Shown piece after piece: positions 28,050-37,338 of a stretch of DNA of 64,000 bases. This DNA comes from Herbaspirillum autotrophicum (GTDB lineage: Bacteria; Pseudomonadota; Gammaproteobacteria; Burkholderiales; Burkholderiaceae_D), in NCBI RefSeq assembly GCF_001189915.1, contig NZ_LFLS01000028.1, positions 20,551 through 84,550 on the forward strand. Direction: 5' to 3'. A program made the position numbers and the translations under genes. Below the pieces are notes generated by a model that searched no databases, was not told the origin of the DNA, and was given only the letters and a program-made list of their open reading frames with translations. The first letter of the stretch is position 1. Every line of letters begins with the position of its first letter.

Positions 28050-28979
28050 TCAATAAATGCGCTGTACCCGATAGCCGCGTTGTTCCAGCAAGGCCGGAAC
28101 ACTGTTCGGCCCGGCCAGGTGCAGAATGCCGATGGCGGCGAACGCCTGATCCTGTTTCTGCAGCAGGCCGGCAATGCCGTCAGCCAGTTTGGGATTGCGC
28201 TGATCGAGCAAGACATCGGTCGCGAATTTTCCGGCCACGCTATGGTCGGTGCGCATGTCGCGCAGCAAGCTCTCCAGCTCACCAACATTGGCAGTGCGCC
28301 AGACCTCGGCCAGCTCGACGACTTTTTGCGCCGTATCGGGATGCGACAGTTCGCGAATCGTATCTTGCAACAAGCTGATTTGTTGCTTGTCATTCAATTG
28401 GCCGAACAGCGCCATTTGCGCCGCAGCGCCTTCCAGTTCGACGATGGGTTTGTCGTGTTGTTGCGCGTAGTTGGCAATGTAACTGTCGATGGCCAACTCC
28501 GGCTGGTAGCCTTTGTCGATGAACTCATTGAGCGTCAGCGCCATTGCCAGCATCCACGGCTTGAAGCGCAGCAGATTGTCAGGTGCCAGATTGTATTTTT
28601 TCAGCGCCGCCAGCAAGGGCCGCTGTTGCGTCGGACTCAGCGCGGTTTTGAAGGTCTGGCCCGGCGGATACAAACCGTACTTTTGCACGGCGGCCTGCAT
28701 GACCTGGGTTTGCCCGGGATCAAGCTCAAGGGCGATGACCGGAGCTTGTGCCATGGCCTGCATGGCACGCGCTTCCAGTGGATAAAAATCGGGCGTGCCG
28801 ACATGGATGGTGCCAAACAGGTACAGCGTGTGGCCGGCATTCTGGATGCTGAACAGCGCGCCGCTCTTGACCGGAGGCGATAGCAGATCGGCGGCGCCGG
28901 CTGCTGGCTGATAAACGCAGAGCAGCCAGCCGAATAACACTATAATCGTACGTCGCACTTTTTCTTTGCCTTCTTCCAT
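28050..28979 (-). CDS. TraB/GumN-family protein, exported
   Basis: 309 residues with an N-terminal hydrophobic signal (TIIVLFGWLLCVYQPAAGAA). The family motif LFGTIHVG lies at 54-61, ELDPGQ follows, and the C-terminal motif AIGILHLAGPNSVPALLEQRGY is conserved. TraB/GumN proteins are predicted metal-dependent proteases or related hydrolases of the Tiki fold; this one is likely periplasmic. The start lies only 5 bp from the divergent nucleotidase start. Confidence 0.85.
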   Translation of the reverse strand: MEEGKEKVRRTIIVLFGWLLCVYQPAAGAADLLSPPVKSGALFSIQNAGHTLYLFGTIHVGTPDFYPLEARAMQAMAQAPVIALELDPGQTQVMQAAVQKYGLYPPGQTFKTALSPTQQRPLLAALKKYNLAPDNLLRFKPWMLAMALTLNEFIDKGYQPELAIDSYIANYAQQHDKPIVELEGAAAQMALFGQLNDKQQISLLQDTIRELSHPDTAQKVVELAEVWRTANVGELESLLRDMRTDHSVAGKFATDVLLDQRNPKLADGIAGLLQKQDQAFAAIGILHLAGPNSVPALLEQRGYRVQRIY

Positions 28980-28984
28980 TCAAG

Positions 28985-29716
28985 TTGCCAAATACTACAC
29001 CGCTCTGGTTGTTCGATCTCGACAACACCCTGCACAACGCCTCGCACGCGATCTTTCCGGCGATCAATGTCAACATGAATGTCTTCATGACACGTGTTCT
29101 CAGCGATGCCGGCTTGCCGGCCGACGCCGACTCGGTCAACGCACTGCGCCAGCGTTACTGGAAATTGTACGGTGCCACTTTGTTGGGCATGGTGCAACAC
29201 CATCAGGTACGTCCCGAAGAGTTTTTGCGCGACGCCCATCATTTCGACGATTTGCCGGCCATGATACGCGCCGAGCGCGGGTTGTTGCATTTGCTGGAAC
29301 GCTTGCCGGGCAAGAAAATCCTGCTGACCAATGCGCCGCTCAATTATGCGCGCGCAGTGTTGCGGCATATCGGTTTGCACCGTCATTTTGCCAAGCATAT
29401 TTCGATTGAGTCGATGCGGGTGCATCGGCAATTGCGCCCCAAGCCATCGCGGCAATTACTGCGCAAGCTGGTAGCGCGGGAACGGACTTCGGCGCGGCGT
29501 TGTGTGTTGGTGGAAGATACGGCGGTCAATCTGAAGTCAGCCAGACAGCTCGGCATGCGTACCGTATTGGTGACGCAATATCTGCCGGGAAATCCGCATG
29601 TGCCGGCGCAGAGCGTGCGGCGGCTGATGAGCAGCCATCCTTCTTATGTCGACGTCAAGCTGCGTTCGGTACGGCAGTTGACCAAGCATTTGCATCGTTT
29701 GCAGGCACGCAAATAA
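28985..29716 (+). CDS. HAD-superfamily pyrimidine 5'-nucleotidase-like protein
   Basis: 243 residues starting at a TTG; upstream in-frame sequence has no ATG or GTG before a stop at 28943. HAD motif I is WLFDLDNTLHN (D11, D13), motif II is LLTNAP, and motif IV is CVLVEDTAVNLKSARQLGM. A Lys in RPKPSRQLL completes the site. This subfamily (SDT1/PHM8-like) dephosphorylates pyrimidine or other nucleotides. A TATAAT at 28941-28946, inside the divergent TraB gene, may be its -10. Confidence 0.85.
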   Translation: MPNTTPLWLFDLDNTLHNASHAIFPAINVNMNVFMTRVLSDAGLPADADSVNALRQRYWKLYGATLLGMVQHHQVRPEEFLRDAHHFDDLPAMIRAERGLLHLLERLPGKKILLTNAPLNYARAVLRHIGLHRHFAKHISIESMRVHRQLRPKPSRQLLRKLVARERTSARRCVLVEDTAVNLKSARQLGMRTVLVTQYLPGNPHVPAQSVRRLMSSHPSYVDVKLRSVRQLTKHLHRLQARK

Positions 29717-29745
29717 CGGACACCTGCATTGCTGCGGATGGTGTG

Positions 29746-30303
29746 TTAATCGGCGCAGTCGGCGCACCAGCCTTTGATCGTCAGTTCCACTTCGTGGCTC
29801 TGAAAACCTTTTCCCAACGTCTTTTGCAGCGCGGTCTGCAACTGTGTCGCTGCCGATTGCGGTTTGGAGGCGAGGGCCGGTAATACGCTCTCCAGAAACC
29901 CGGCTTCGCCGCTGCCATCCAGACAAAATACGCGCGCACAGCGAGTACATTTGAAATGTCCGTGTTGATGTTGAGCATGCGCATGGGTGCCGTGTTCACT
30001 GTGTTCGGTGCCGGCGCTGTAGCGGAAGATGCGATCATCGCTGGCAATCTTGTGCGCCAGTCCGGCTTCGGTCAGGCAATCGAGCGCACGGTACAAGGTG
30101 ACCCGGTCCATATCGACGAAGGTATCCTGAATATCCTGATGCGACACCGCGCTGCGCGCCGCAATCAACGTTGCCAGCACATTGACGCGGGCCTGCGTGA
30201 CGCGTACTGCGGCGTCGCGCAATTGCACCTCTGCCAACGCATGCACTTCGCGCGGATCGTGCGTGTGGTGGTGGGCTGAGGGGGCTGCGGATTTGGGTTT
30301 CAT
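29746..30303 (-). CDS. Fur-family metal-responsive regulator, His-rich
   Basis: 185 residues from the ATG at 30303. The winged helix is RVTQARVNVLATLIAARSAVSHQDIQ and MDRVTLYRALDCLTEAGL. A structural zinc site is formed by CTRCARVFC and the C-terminal CADC. Two His-rich stretches stand out: HHHTHDPREVH at the N terminus and HSEHGTHAHAQHQHGHFKC before the first Cys pair. The pattern could fit a zinc sensor (Zur) better than Fur, but no metal transporter is adjacent to support this. Confidence 0.85.
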   Translation of the reverse strand: MKPKSAAPSAHHHTHDPREVHALAEVQLRDAAVRVTQARVNVLATLIAARSAVSHQDIQDTFVDMDRVTLYRALDCLTEAGLAHKIASDDRIFRYSAGTEHSEHGTHAHAQHQHGHFKCTRCARVFCLDGSGEAGFLESVLPALASKPQSAATQLQTALQKTLGKGFQSHEVELTIKGWCADCAD

Positions 30304-30386
30304 TGTGCTGATGCCGGAAAGCTGATCTACGGTGGAAGAAGTGCCAGACCGATTATGCCCCAATTTGACTGGCTCGGCTGAGCGGG

Positions 30387-31346
30387 CTACCTGGGCTCGA
30401 CTTTTTTGGCGCGCGGGTGGGCGGCATCGTAGACCTGTGCCAGCCGCTGGAAATCGAGCGAAGTGTAGACCTGGGTGGCAGTGATCGACGCGTGGCCGAG
30501 CATTTCCTGCACCGCGCGCAAATCGCCGGAACCTTGCAGCACGTGCGAGGCGAATGAATGGCGCAACATGTGGGGATGGACATCGGTGGCCAGTCCCAGC
30601 GCCTGGCCGTGGGCCTTGAGTCGCAATTGCGCGACGCGTGGCGTCATGCGGGTGCCGCGTTCAGATAAGAACAGGGCATTATGATCGGCGCCGGCAATGC
30701 GGGCGATCATGCCGGTGCGTGCTGTCAGCCATTGCTTGAGTGCCTGCATCGCCGGCGCCCCGACCGGCACGCTGCGCATCTTGTTGCCTTTACCGGTGAC
30801 CGTGACTTCGGCGCTGTCGAAATCGATCCAGCCCAATGAGCTGTAGTTGGCTTCATGCCGGTAACGTTCATCCAGCCCGACCAGTTCCGAGATGCGCAAG
30901 CCGCTGGAGTAAAGCAGCTCAAACATGGCGCGATTGCACAATTGCGCCGGGGCCTCGGCATCTTTCACCGGATTGGGTTGCGATACCAGGCGAACGGCGT
31001 CATCGGCGGCCAGCGCCTTTGGTAAGGGTTTGGATTTTTTCGGGGCTTTGACACCATCAACCGGATTGGAGGGCAGGGTGATCTGCTCCGATAACCAATC
31101 GAAGAAGCCGCGCCACGCCGACAGTTTGCGCGAAATCGAACGGGCATTGAGACCACGGGCGTGCAACTGGGCAGCAAATTTGCGGACGTTGGTATGGCTG
31201 ACGGCTTGCAGCGGAACGGCGGTGGCGTTGGCCAGCGCGACCAGTTCGTCGAGATCGCGGCCGTAACTGCTGATGGTATGCGGCGACAGCTTGCGCAACT
31301 GCAAGCTGTCCAGGTATTGCTTCAGAACGGTGGCGTTGTCAGTCAC
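30387..31346 (-). CDS. xerC: Tyrosine recombinase XerC
   Basis: 319 residues from a GTG at 31346 (VTDNATVLKQYLDSL), which fits the usual XerC N terminus; an upstream start at 31403 would overlap the DUF484 gene. Catalytic residues are visible: Arg in SSGLRISELVGLD, Lys in VTGKGNKMRSVPVG, HxxR in HPHMLRHSFASHV, His in LGHASITATQ and Tyr in QVYTSLD. With XerD it resolves chromosome dimers at dif. It lies 28 bp after the DUF484 gene, a conserved pair. Confidence 0.93.
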   Translation of the reverse strand: MTDNATVLKQYLDSLQLRKLSPHTISSYGRDLDELVALANATAVPLQAVSHTNVRKFAAQLHARGLNARSISRKLSAWRGFFDWLSEQITLPSNPVDGVKAPKKSKPLPKALAADDAVRLVSQPNPVKDAEAPAQLCNRAMFELLYSSGLRISELVGLDERYRHEANYSSLGWIDFDSAEVTVTGKGNKMRSVPVGAPAMQALKQWLTARTGMIARIAGADHNALFLSERGTRMTPRVAQLRLKAHGQALGLATDVHPHMLRHSFASHVLQGSGDLRAVQEMLGHASITATQVYTSLDFQRLAQVYDAAHPRAKKVEPR

Positions 31347-31374
31347 GCGCAGTCCGGGGAAAGAAGAAGGTATT

Positions 31375-32043
31375 TCAGTGTAGCAGGCTGGACAGGGCGG
31401 CACTGGCAGTTTCGCCGATGCGGGTCAGAAAGTCGGTGCCCATATCGGCGCTGAAACGGCTCGGATCCGAGGAGCCAAGCACCAGCAAGCCATATGCCTC
31501 GGGGGCAGCGCCGAGTCGCAATGGCAAGATTGCCACCGACTTCACTGCAGACGGATCGGGCAACCATGCGACCGCTTCAAAATCGTTATTGGGACCGCAA
31601 AACGGGGCGGTCAGTCCATTGGCGAAGATATGGGCATCATCCGAAACGGCTTCGGTGTACCAGCTGCCGGCATGTGCTTCAGGCAAATTCCACAAGCGCA
31701 ATGTGACTTGCGGGACGTTGAATGTACTGTGCAGGTTATCCACCAGGGCACGTGGCAGGTCGGCCACATTGCGCGTCAGCAGCAAAGAGCGTGTCCATGA
31801 CTGGAATTTGTTGGTGATCTCATCGTTTTCCTGTGCGATGCGCAGCAGGTCGGCCATGTGCAATTCCTGCACCTTGATCTTTTCGCGCAGAATTTCCATT
31901 TGCCGTTCTTGCAGGGAAATGGCGCGGCCAAGCACCGGACTGGTCAGTTTGATCCGCGACAGCAACTCCGCATGCTCTTCAAAAAAGTGCGGATGGTCGA
32001 GCAGGTAGTCGGCAATTGAATCAGAGTCCAGATGAGCGGTCAT
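31375..32043 (-). CDS. DUF484-family protein
   Basis: 222 residues. The N terminus (SDSIADYLLDHPHFFEEHAELLSRIKL) and the following coiled-coil-like segment (SLQERQMEILREKIKVQELHMADLL) are typical, followed by a GAF-like domain ending GLLVLGSSDPSRF. The molecular function is unknown. In many Proteobacteria it sits between dapF and xerC; here xerC is adjacent but dapF is about 3.5 kb away. Confidence 0.9.
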   Translation of the reverse strand: MTAHLDSDSIADYLLDHPHFFEEHAELLSRIKLTSPVLGRAISLQERQMEILREKIKVQELHMADLLRIAQENDEITNKFQSWTRSLLLTRNVADLPRALVDNLHSTFNVPQVTLRLWNLPEAHAGSWYTEAVSDDAHIFANGLTAPFCGPNNDFEAVAWLPDPSAVKSVAILPLRLGAAPEAYGLLVLGSSDPSRFSADMGTDFLTRIGETASAALSSLLH

Positions 32044-32224
32044 TTGCTTTGATGAGGTTGTTAAAGGCGACCGCTATATGCGGCGGGGTACAAAGTGAAG
32101 CGGGAAAGCAGCACCGGGGGAATTATCTACGCTATCGGGTGATATGACAACCTGCGATGCCTGCAGTCGGAGGACTCTCCTTGGCATCATGTTGGCGGAC
32201 GATATTTTCCGGGCGAGGCCATAG

Positions 32225-32262
32225 AAAAAAGGGCTTGCATGATTGCTCATGCAAGCCCTTCA
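32225..32262 (-). terminator. Rho-independent terminator after the porin gene
   Basis: On the minus strand a 13-bp perfect stem (AAGGGCTTGCATG / CATGCAAGCCCTT; 32229-32241 with 32248-32260) is followed by TTTTCTAT. Confidence 0.9.
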
Positions 32263-32321
32263 ATTTCCAATCAAGTTACTGATTTCTCAACGAATGAACG
32301 TTGCGCAATCAGCTACTTAAA

Positions 32322-33611
32322 TTAGAACTTGTGACGAATACCAACGCTAACAGCTGTTTGGCTAGCATCTGCACCGGAAGGAGCGGAGCCGATCGAGCTG
32401 GCACCGATACCTGGGTTGTAAGCGTTGCTAGCACGCAGGTTCGACAGGAAAGCGTAGATATCTGTACGCTTCGACAGCCAGTAGTCTGTACCCAGGTTGA
32501 TCTGTGTCAGCTTACCCTTGCTGTCAGCACCAACGAAGTTCAGACGCGAGTGTTGCACGCTGGCCAGCAGCTTCAACGATGGGGACAACGCATAGTTGCC
32601 GCCCAATTCGAACAAGTCAGCCTTGTCCATGTTGCTGCCACCGATGGTGTAACCAGTGTTCGAACCGGCGTTAGGAGCAACAGTACCCGAAGTTGAACCC
32701 AAGAAGTTAGCTGGAGCTGCCGAAGCTGCTGCAAAGCTGCCGTAACCTGTAGCGGCTGCACCTGGTTGCTTCACGCGGGACCAGTTACCGTAGATCTTGG
32801 CGGCGCCGATTTGGTAAGCAGCAGCCAGAGTCCAAGTCTTCAGCACTGTGCCGCTAACGTTAGGATTAGCGTATGCGGAGTTCAGTGTTGTCGATGTGAT
32901 GCTAGTATCAGCAGCACCGGCGTTGTTCAAAGTGCTAGCGCCGTTAGCTTTAGCTTGGTAGTAAGCTGCAGCCAATGCCAAAGGACCGTTTTCGTACTTA
33001 CCGCCCAGACCCCATGCTTGACCAGCAGATGCCGAGCCAGCTGTTTCGCCGAAGCCATAGATCAGGCTACCGGTGAAGCCACCCAGATTGTTGGTGTTGT
33101 AACGGATCGAGTTGTTAGTACGTGTACCTTGCAGACGCGACAGACCGGAACCAACGTTAGAAATAACGCCGCCGAAATCGCCAACGCCAGTCATCGAACC
33201 ACCGATGTCGTCCAGGATATCAGTTTGACGACCGGCCAGAACGGCACCGAAGCCGCCTTGCAGACCAACAACCGACTTGCGACGGAACAGGCTCGATGGT
33301 GTCGATGCATCAGCACCTTGCATTGCGCCTGTGTCGTTTTGGAAACCAGCTTCCAGGTTGAACACTGCGCTCAAACCGCCGCCCAGATCTTCAACGCCCT
33401 TGAAACCGATACGGGAGCCTTGCAGAATGCCAGAATTCAGGCCGAAACGGCTGCCAGTTGCTGTCGCTTGAGGAGTGCCTGCGACGCTGCCAACTTTGCT
33501 TGTGTAGGTGATACCGGTATCAACGATACCGTAGATAGTAACGGAGCTTTGTGCTTGTGCAGCACCTGCAAACGCGCCGAGAACGGCCAGTGCAAGCAGA
33601 GATTTTTTCAT
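32322..33611 (-). CDS. Outer-membrane porin (Gram-negative trimeric porin)
   Basis: 429 residues, longer than the two tandem porins. Signal peptide MKKSLLALAVLGAFAGAAQA|Q. It starts SSVTIYGIVDTGITY and has GSRIGFKGVEDLGGGLSAVFNLE, FRRKSVVGLQGG and a C-terminal VGIRHKF. The ribosome site AAGGATG precedes the ATG. Codon usage is strongly optimised, suggesting it is a major porin. It stands alone with its own terminator and lies between the DUF484 and Sel1-repeat genes. Confidence 0.95.
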   Translation of the reverse strand: MKKSLLALAVLGAFAGAAQAQSSVTIYGIVDTGITYTSKVGSVAGTPQATATGSRFGLNSGILQGSRIGFKGVEDLGGGLSAVFNLEAGFQNDTGAMQGADASTPSSLFRRKSVVGLQGGFGAVLAGRQTDILDDIGGSMTGVGDFGGVISNVGSGLSRLQGTRTNNSIRYNTNNLGGFTGSLIYGFGETAGSASAGQAWGLGGKYENGPLALAAAYYQAKANGASTLNNAGAADTSITSTTLNSAYANPNVSGTVLKTWTLAAAYQIGAAKIYGNWSRVKQPGAAATGYGSFAAASAAPANFLGSTSGTVAPNAGSNTGYTIGGSNMDKADLFELGGNYALSPSLKLLASVQHSRLNFVGADSKGKLTQINLGTDYWLSKRTDIYAFLSNLRASNAYNPGIGASSIGSAPSGADASQTAVSVGIRHKF

Positions 33612-33936
33612 TTGACATCCTTCTATAAAAATAGTCTTGAGGATCCGTACATCTAGTCGGATGGTGAGACATTAAGGGTTCTCACTGGGCGACGCCTCAG
33701 ATTGGTCGTTTGCGCCGTGAAAATTTGGTTGAAATCAGCAAACTCCCGAAGGAGTGTTGTTTTTTTCTGACGCTTGGGGCGAAAACTTCTTCCGGATCGG
33801 ATGCGCAGGCTTGTCGGATTTGTAAATCATCGGGTGCAGCCGGTGGGATGTTGTTAACCCTTGTTTCGGCCGGGATCGTTGTTTAAATGTTGCGCTTCAC
33901 CGGCAATATTGTTTCTTTAAAAAACAAATCCTGCTT
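33612..33936. promoter_or_regulatory. Divergent intergenic region of the porin and Sel1-repeat genes
   Basis: 325 bp without a supported gene. An inverted repeat GTGAGA-N10-TCTCAC (33664-33685) lies about 55 nt upstream of the porin ATG and could be an operator or a leader hairpin. A short stem ACTCC-CGAA-GGAGT followed by GTTG and a run of seven T (33744-33766) looks like a plus-strand terminator although no plus-strand gene ends here. Confidence 0.4.
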
Positions 33937-35565
33937 ATGGAGGATAATTTTGGTTTTGATGCTGAATTGGATGGGCTGATGGCGAATCGCGAGGATCTGG
34001 CAATTATTCGTGCGGCACGGGCAGGCAAGGCGGAGGCGCAACTGGCATTGGGACGGCGCTATCTGTTTGGCGGTAATGGTCTGCCACAGAGTTACGCCAC
34101 TGCCCTGCACTGGCTGGAGCGAGCTGCACGACAGGATATGGCGGATGCCTGGTTGTTGATCGGCGAACATATCAGTTATGAAGTCGTGGCACAGCAGTCG
34201 AAACCACTGGATTTTGCGGTCTGGTATGAACGGGCTTTCGATGCCGGCCTGATTCAGGCGGGTCTGGTGTTTGCGCGTTTGGTACTACTGAACGGGGCTC
34301 AGGCAGCAGCCATGCAGATGCATGGCAAGGCGATCAAGGCATTGGAAGCGGCAGCGCATGCCGGCATGGCGGATGCGCAGTGGTTGCTGGCGCAGCACGG
34401 CGCGGGTGGCGCAGTCGCCTCGCAGGCGGATCCGGAGGCGGATCCGGAGGTATCGGCCCCGGCCGGCGCCTCTTGGGCGCAAAGGGCGGCAGATGCGGGC
34501 GTTGAGCAAGCCCAGCAAGTGCTGGCGGATGAGGCATGGCAGCGCGGCGACTGGGAGGGTTTCTTGCAGCGTGCGTTGCCGCTGGCGCGCAGCCTGCTGG
34601 TACAGCACCGTGAGGAGTTGCCGCAATTGAACGCGCCTTCGGCAGTATTGGCGCAGCAACTGGGCGCTGACAATATCAATGTGTTGTCCCGGCTGGCAAC
34701 GGTATTGCTGCGTGGCAAGCGAGTGGATATCGATGAGGTGCAGGAAATTCTCGAGCTTGCCTCTTATGCAGATGACAAGGCGGCGCAACTGTCGCTCGGA
34801 TTGTTGTATGCACGCATGGACGAGGATGGCGAACGCACCTTTCCCGGATTGGGATCAGCCAACTATAAGAAAGCGATACGCTGGCTGACCCTCGCCGGTG
34901 AGCGCGGCCAGGCGGCGGCCTGGTATGCGTTGTCGCGCATTTATCTGAAGCCCGAGTTTTCCCAGCGCAATCTGGCAGACGCTCAGCATTATCTGGAGCG
35001 CGCAGCCGAAATGGGACATGCCAAGGCGCAACTGGAATGTGGTGTCAGTGCCTGGCGCAACCGGCGTGACGATCCTGCCAATGATGTGCGTGCGGTGTAT
35101 TGGTTGCAAAAGGCCAGTGCCCAAGGCAACGCCAATGCCGGCGACTTGCTGGCCAAAATTGCTGATCGCTCGGCCCCGGCTCCGTGGGCGCTGCAAGCGC
35201 GGGAGCAATTGACGCGTGAACTGATGAATGCCTACCCATTTCTGGCGGCACGTATCGAACTGGCAATCTTGTTCGGACTGACACGTCCGGAGGCCTTGCT
35301 GATCGATTTGCATCAAGCCGACTGCGGACATTGTCTGGTAGTGGATATCCGCGCTTATTACACCCGCAGCAAACGTCGCCTCATATTAATAGAGACCGGT
35401 GAAGAGCGACAGGCGCTGAATCGTATCGGGCGCTTGTTCGAAGATGTCGATTGCAGCCTGAGTGGACCGGAAGGGAATTACCGGCAACGCCTCTATCGTT
35501 TGAAGACGGCATTGCCGGCAATGGCGGAAGCGGCTGACGAGGTCGCCGATCCCGTGCCGGAGTGA
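33937..35565 (+). CDS. Sel1-like repeat (TPR-like) protein
   Basis: 542 residues, no signal peptide. Sel1-type helical repeats are visible near the N terminus (AEAQLALGRRYLFGGNGL ... ALHWLERAARQDMADAW) and again around residues 270-410 (AAQLSLGLLYARMDEDGE, AAAWYALSRIYLKPEF, AKAQLECGVSAW). The C-terminal 140 residues (FLAARIELAILFGLTRPEALLIDLHQADCGHCLVVDI) are unrecognised. Such repeats usually bind partner proteins; the partner is unknown. The gene is convergent with dapF, with 2 bp between the stops. Confidence 0.8.
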   Translation: MEDNFGFDAELDGLMANREDLAIIRAARAGKAEAQLALGRRYLFGGNGLPQSYATALHWLERAARQDMADAWLLIGEHISYEVVAQQSKPLDFAVWYERAFDAGLIQAGLVFARLVLLNGAQAAAMQMHGKAIKALEAAAHAGMADAQWLLAQHGAGGAVASQADPEADPEVSAPAGASWAQRAADAGVEQAQQVLADEAWQRGDWEGFLQRALPLARSLLVQHREELPQLNAPSAVLAQQLGADNINVLSRLATVLLRGKRVDIDEVQEILELASYADDKAAQLSLGLLYARMDEDGERTFPGLGSANYKKAIRWLTLAGERGQAAAWYALSRIYLKPEFSQRNLADAQHYLERAAEMGHAKAQLECGVSAWRNRRDDPANDVRAVYWLQKASAQGNANAGDLLAKIADRSAPAPWALQAREQLTRELMNAYPFLAARIELAILFGLTRPEALLIDLHQADCGHCLVVDIRAYYTRSKRRLILIETGEERQALNRIGRLFEDVDCSLSGPEGNYRQRLYRLKTALPAMAEAADEVADPVPE

Positions 35566-35567
35566 GA

Positions 35568-36419
35568 TCAGAGCTCGATCTCGCCTTCGAATACGGAGAC
35601 CGCCGGTCCGGTCATCTTGACTGACTGGCCGGCGCCATCCCAGTTGATTACCAGTTCGCCACCGTGTGTTTGCACCGCCACCGGTGCATCCAGCAAGCCA
35701 CGCAGAATGCCTGCTACTACTGCAGCGCAAGCACCGGTGCCACAGGCCAGGGTTTCGCCGGCACCGCGTTCGAATACCCGTAATTTGATGTAGTGACGAT
35801 CAACGATTTGCATGAAACCGGCGTTGACCCGGTTGGGGAAGCGCGGGTGATGTTCAATCACCGGGCCATCGGTCAATACCGGGGCCGCTTCCGTATCGTC
35901 AACGATTTGCACGGCATGCGGGTTGCCCATGGAGACCACTGAAATCCAGGTAGTCTGGCCATTGACATCGAGTGGCCACAAAATATCGTTGCCTTCGTTT
36001 TTGCCGCTCAGTCCATTCGCATTGAAGGGTACCTGGGCCGGAGTCAATATCGGTGCGCCCATATCGACCGTGACACGGCCATCGCTTTCCAGCGTCGGTT
36101 CAATAATCCCGGACATGGTTTCAACCCGAATGGCTCGTTTGGCGGTCAAGCCTTTGTCGCTGACGAAGCGTGCAAAGGCGCGGGCGCCGTTGCCACATTG
36201 TTCAACTTCGCCGCCATCGGCGTTGTATATCCGATAACGGAAGTCGACATCGGCCGATTGCGGTTTTTCTACCACCAGCATCTGATCGGCACCAATGCCG
36301 AAGCGCCGGTCCGCGATGAACTTCCACTGCGCCGGGCTGAGGTCGATTTGCTGGTTGATGGCGTCGATGACAACAAAGTCATTGCCGGCGCCATGCATCT
36401 TGGTGAATTTGATTTTCAT
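35568..36419 (-). CDS. dapF: Diaminopimelate epimerase
   Basis: 283 residues. The two catalytic Cys lie in [14 protein letters not shown] and [14 protein letters not shown], both intact. It starts [19 protein letters not shown] as usual. It interconverts LL- and meso-diaminopimelate for lysine and peptidoglycan synthesis. It follows the two acyltransferase genes on the same strand with a 43-bp gap, and may be in one operon with them. Confidence 0.97.
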   Translation of the reverse strand: MKIKFTKMHGAGNDFVVIDAINQQIDLSPAQWKFIADRRFGIGADQMLVVEKPQSADVDFRYRIYNADGGEVEQCGNGARAFARFVSDKGLTAKRAIRVETMSGIIEPTLESDGRVTVDMGAPILTPAQVPFNANGLSGKNEGNDILWPLDVNGQTTWISVVSMGNPHAVQIVDDTEAAPVLTDGPVIEHHPRFPNRVNAGFMQIVDRHYIKLRVFERGAGETLACGTGACAAVVAGILRGLLDAPVAVQTHGGELVINWDGAGQSVKMTGPAVSVFEGEIEL

Positions 36420-36462
36420 ACTGGATTATAGAGCGCTCTTCTATATCAGGTGGGCGCTGTAT

Positions 36463-37338
36463 TTATTTGTCGTAGACGTCGGGCAACCCTGGTGGGCGGG
36501 TCTTGAAGCGTTTGTGCGCCCAAAAGTATTCGGCCGGGGTTTCCCGCACGCGGTCTTCAATGAATGCATTCATGCGACGTGTTGCCGCCAGAATATCGTC
36601 GCCCGGATAGTTTTCCCACGCCGGATAAAAAGTGGTCTTCCAGCCCTTGTAACCGGGCAGGTAGGTGGTGATGACCGGAATCACATTGGCATTGGTGGCA
36701 GCGGCAATCCGTGCCGGCGCGCTCAATGTTGCCGCCGGGACACCGAAAAACGGTACGAACTCGCCATCGCGGATACCGAAATCCATGTCGGGCAGCATGA
36801 TGAATGGCAAGCCTTCGCGCATGGCGCGGATGATCGGTTTGACTCCTTTTTCCCGCGCCAGCAGCGTGACGGGACGAAAGCGCGAGCGTCCCTTGAGCAG
36901 AGCGTCGTCCACGATTTTGTTTTGCTGGCGGGAGTAAATGGTGCAGACCGAAAATTGCGAATTCAGCACCAGCGCGATACCCGGTATTTCAAGGCAGACA
37001 AAATGCGGACACAGCAAGATGGTCGGCCCGGATGACAAAGTCTCGAATGGCACCCCCGGCTCAACCTTGATCAGACGCTTCAGACGTGCTTCCGAAGCCC
37101 ACCATAAAATGCCGCGTTCCAGTGCGCTGCGGGCGTAGGCCTGAAAATGTTGTCTGGCGATGACGGTGCGCTCGGCCTCGCTTTTTTCCGGAAAGCACAG
37201 GCGCAGATTGGTCAGCGTGATATGCCGGCGTGGCTTCATGATGATGAACAGCAACGAGCCAAGTGCCTCGCCGAGACGTCCCAGTATCGGCAGCGGCAAC
37301 CAGTGCAGCAGCCACATCAATGCAATCAATGCCCTCAT
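36463..37338 (-). CDS. Lipid A late acyltransferase-like protein (LpxL/LpxM family)
   Basis: 291 residues. N-terminal membrane anchor (ALIALMWLLHWLPLPILG) then the acyltransferase motif PHFVCLE, corresponding to the HX4(D/E) catalytic pair, and RQQNKIVDDALLKGR and MLPDMDFGIRDGEFVPFFG. It transfers a secondary acyl chain to lipid A at the inner membrane. It overlaps the next acyltransferase gene by 4 bp (ATGA), so this is a tandem, coupled pair. Confidence 0.9.
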   Translation of the reverse strand: MRALIALMWLLHWLPLPILGRLGEALGSLLFIIMKPRRHITLTNLRLCFPEKSEAERTVIARQHFQAYARSALERGILWWASEARLKRLIKVEPGVPFETLSSGPTILLCPHFVCLEIPGIALVLNSQFSVCTIYSRQQNKIVDDALLKGRSRFRPVTLLAREKGVKPIIRAMREGLPFIMLPDMDFGIRDGEFVPFFGVPAATLSAPARIAAATNANVIPVITTYLPGYKGWKTTFYPAWENYPGDDILAATRRMNAFIEDRVRETPAEYFWAHKRFKTRPPGLPDVYDK

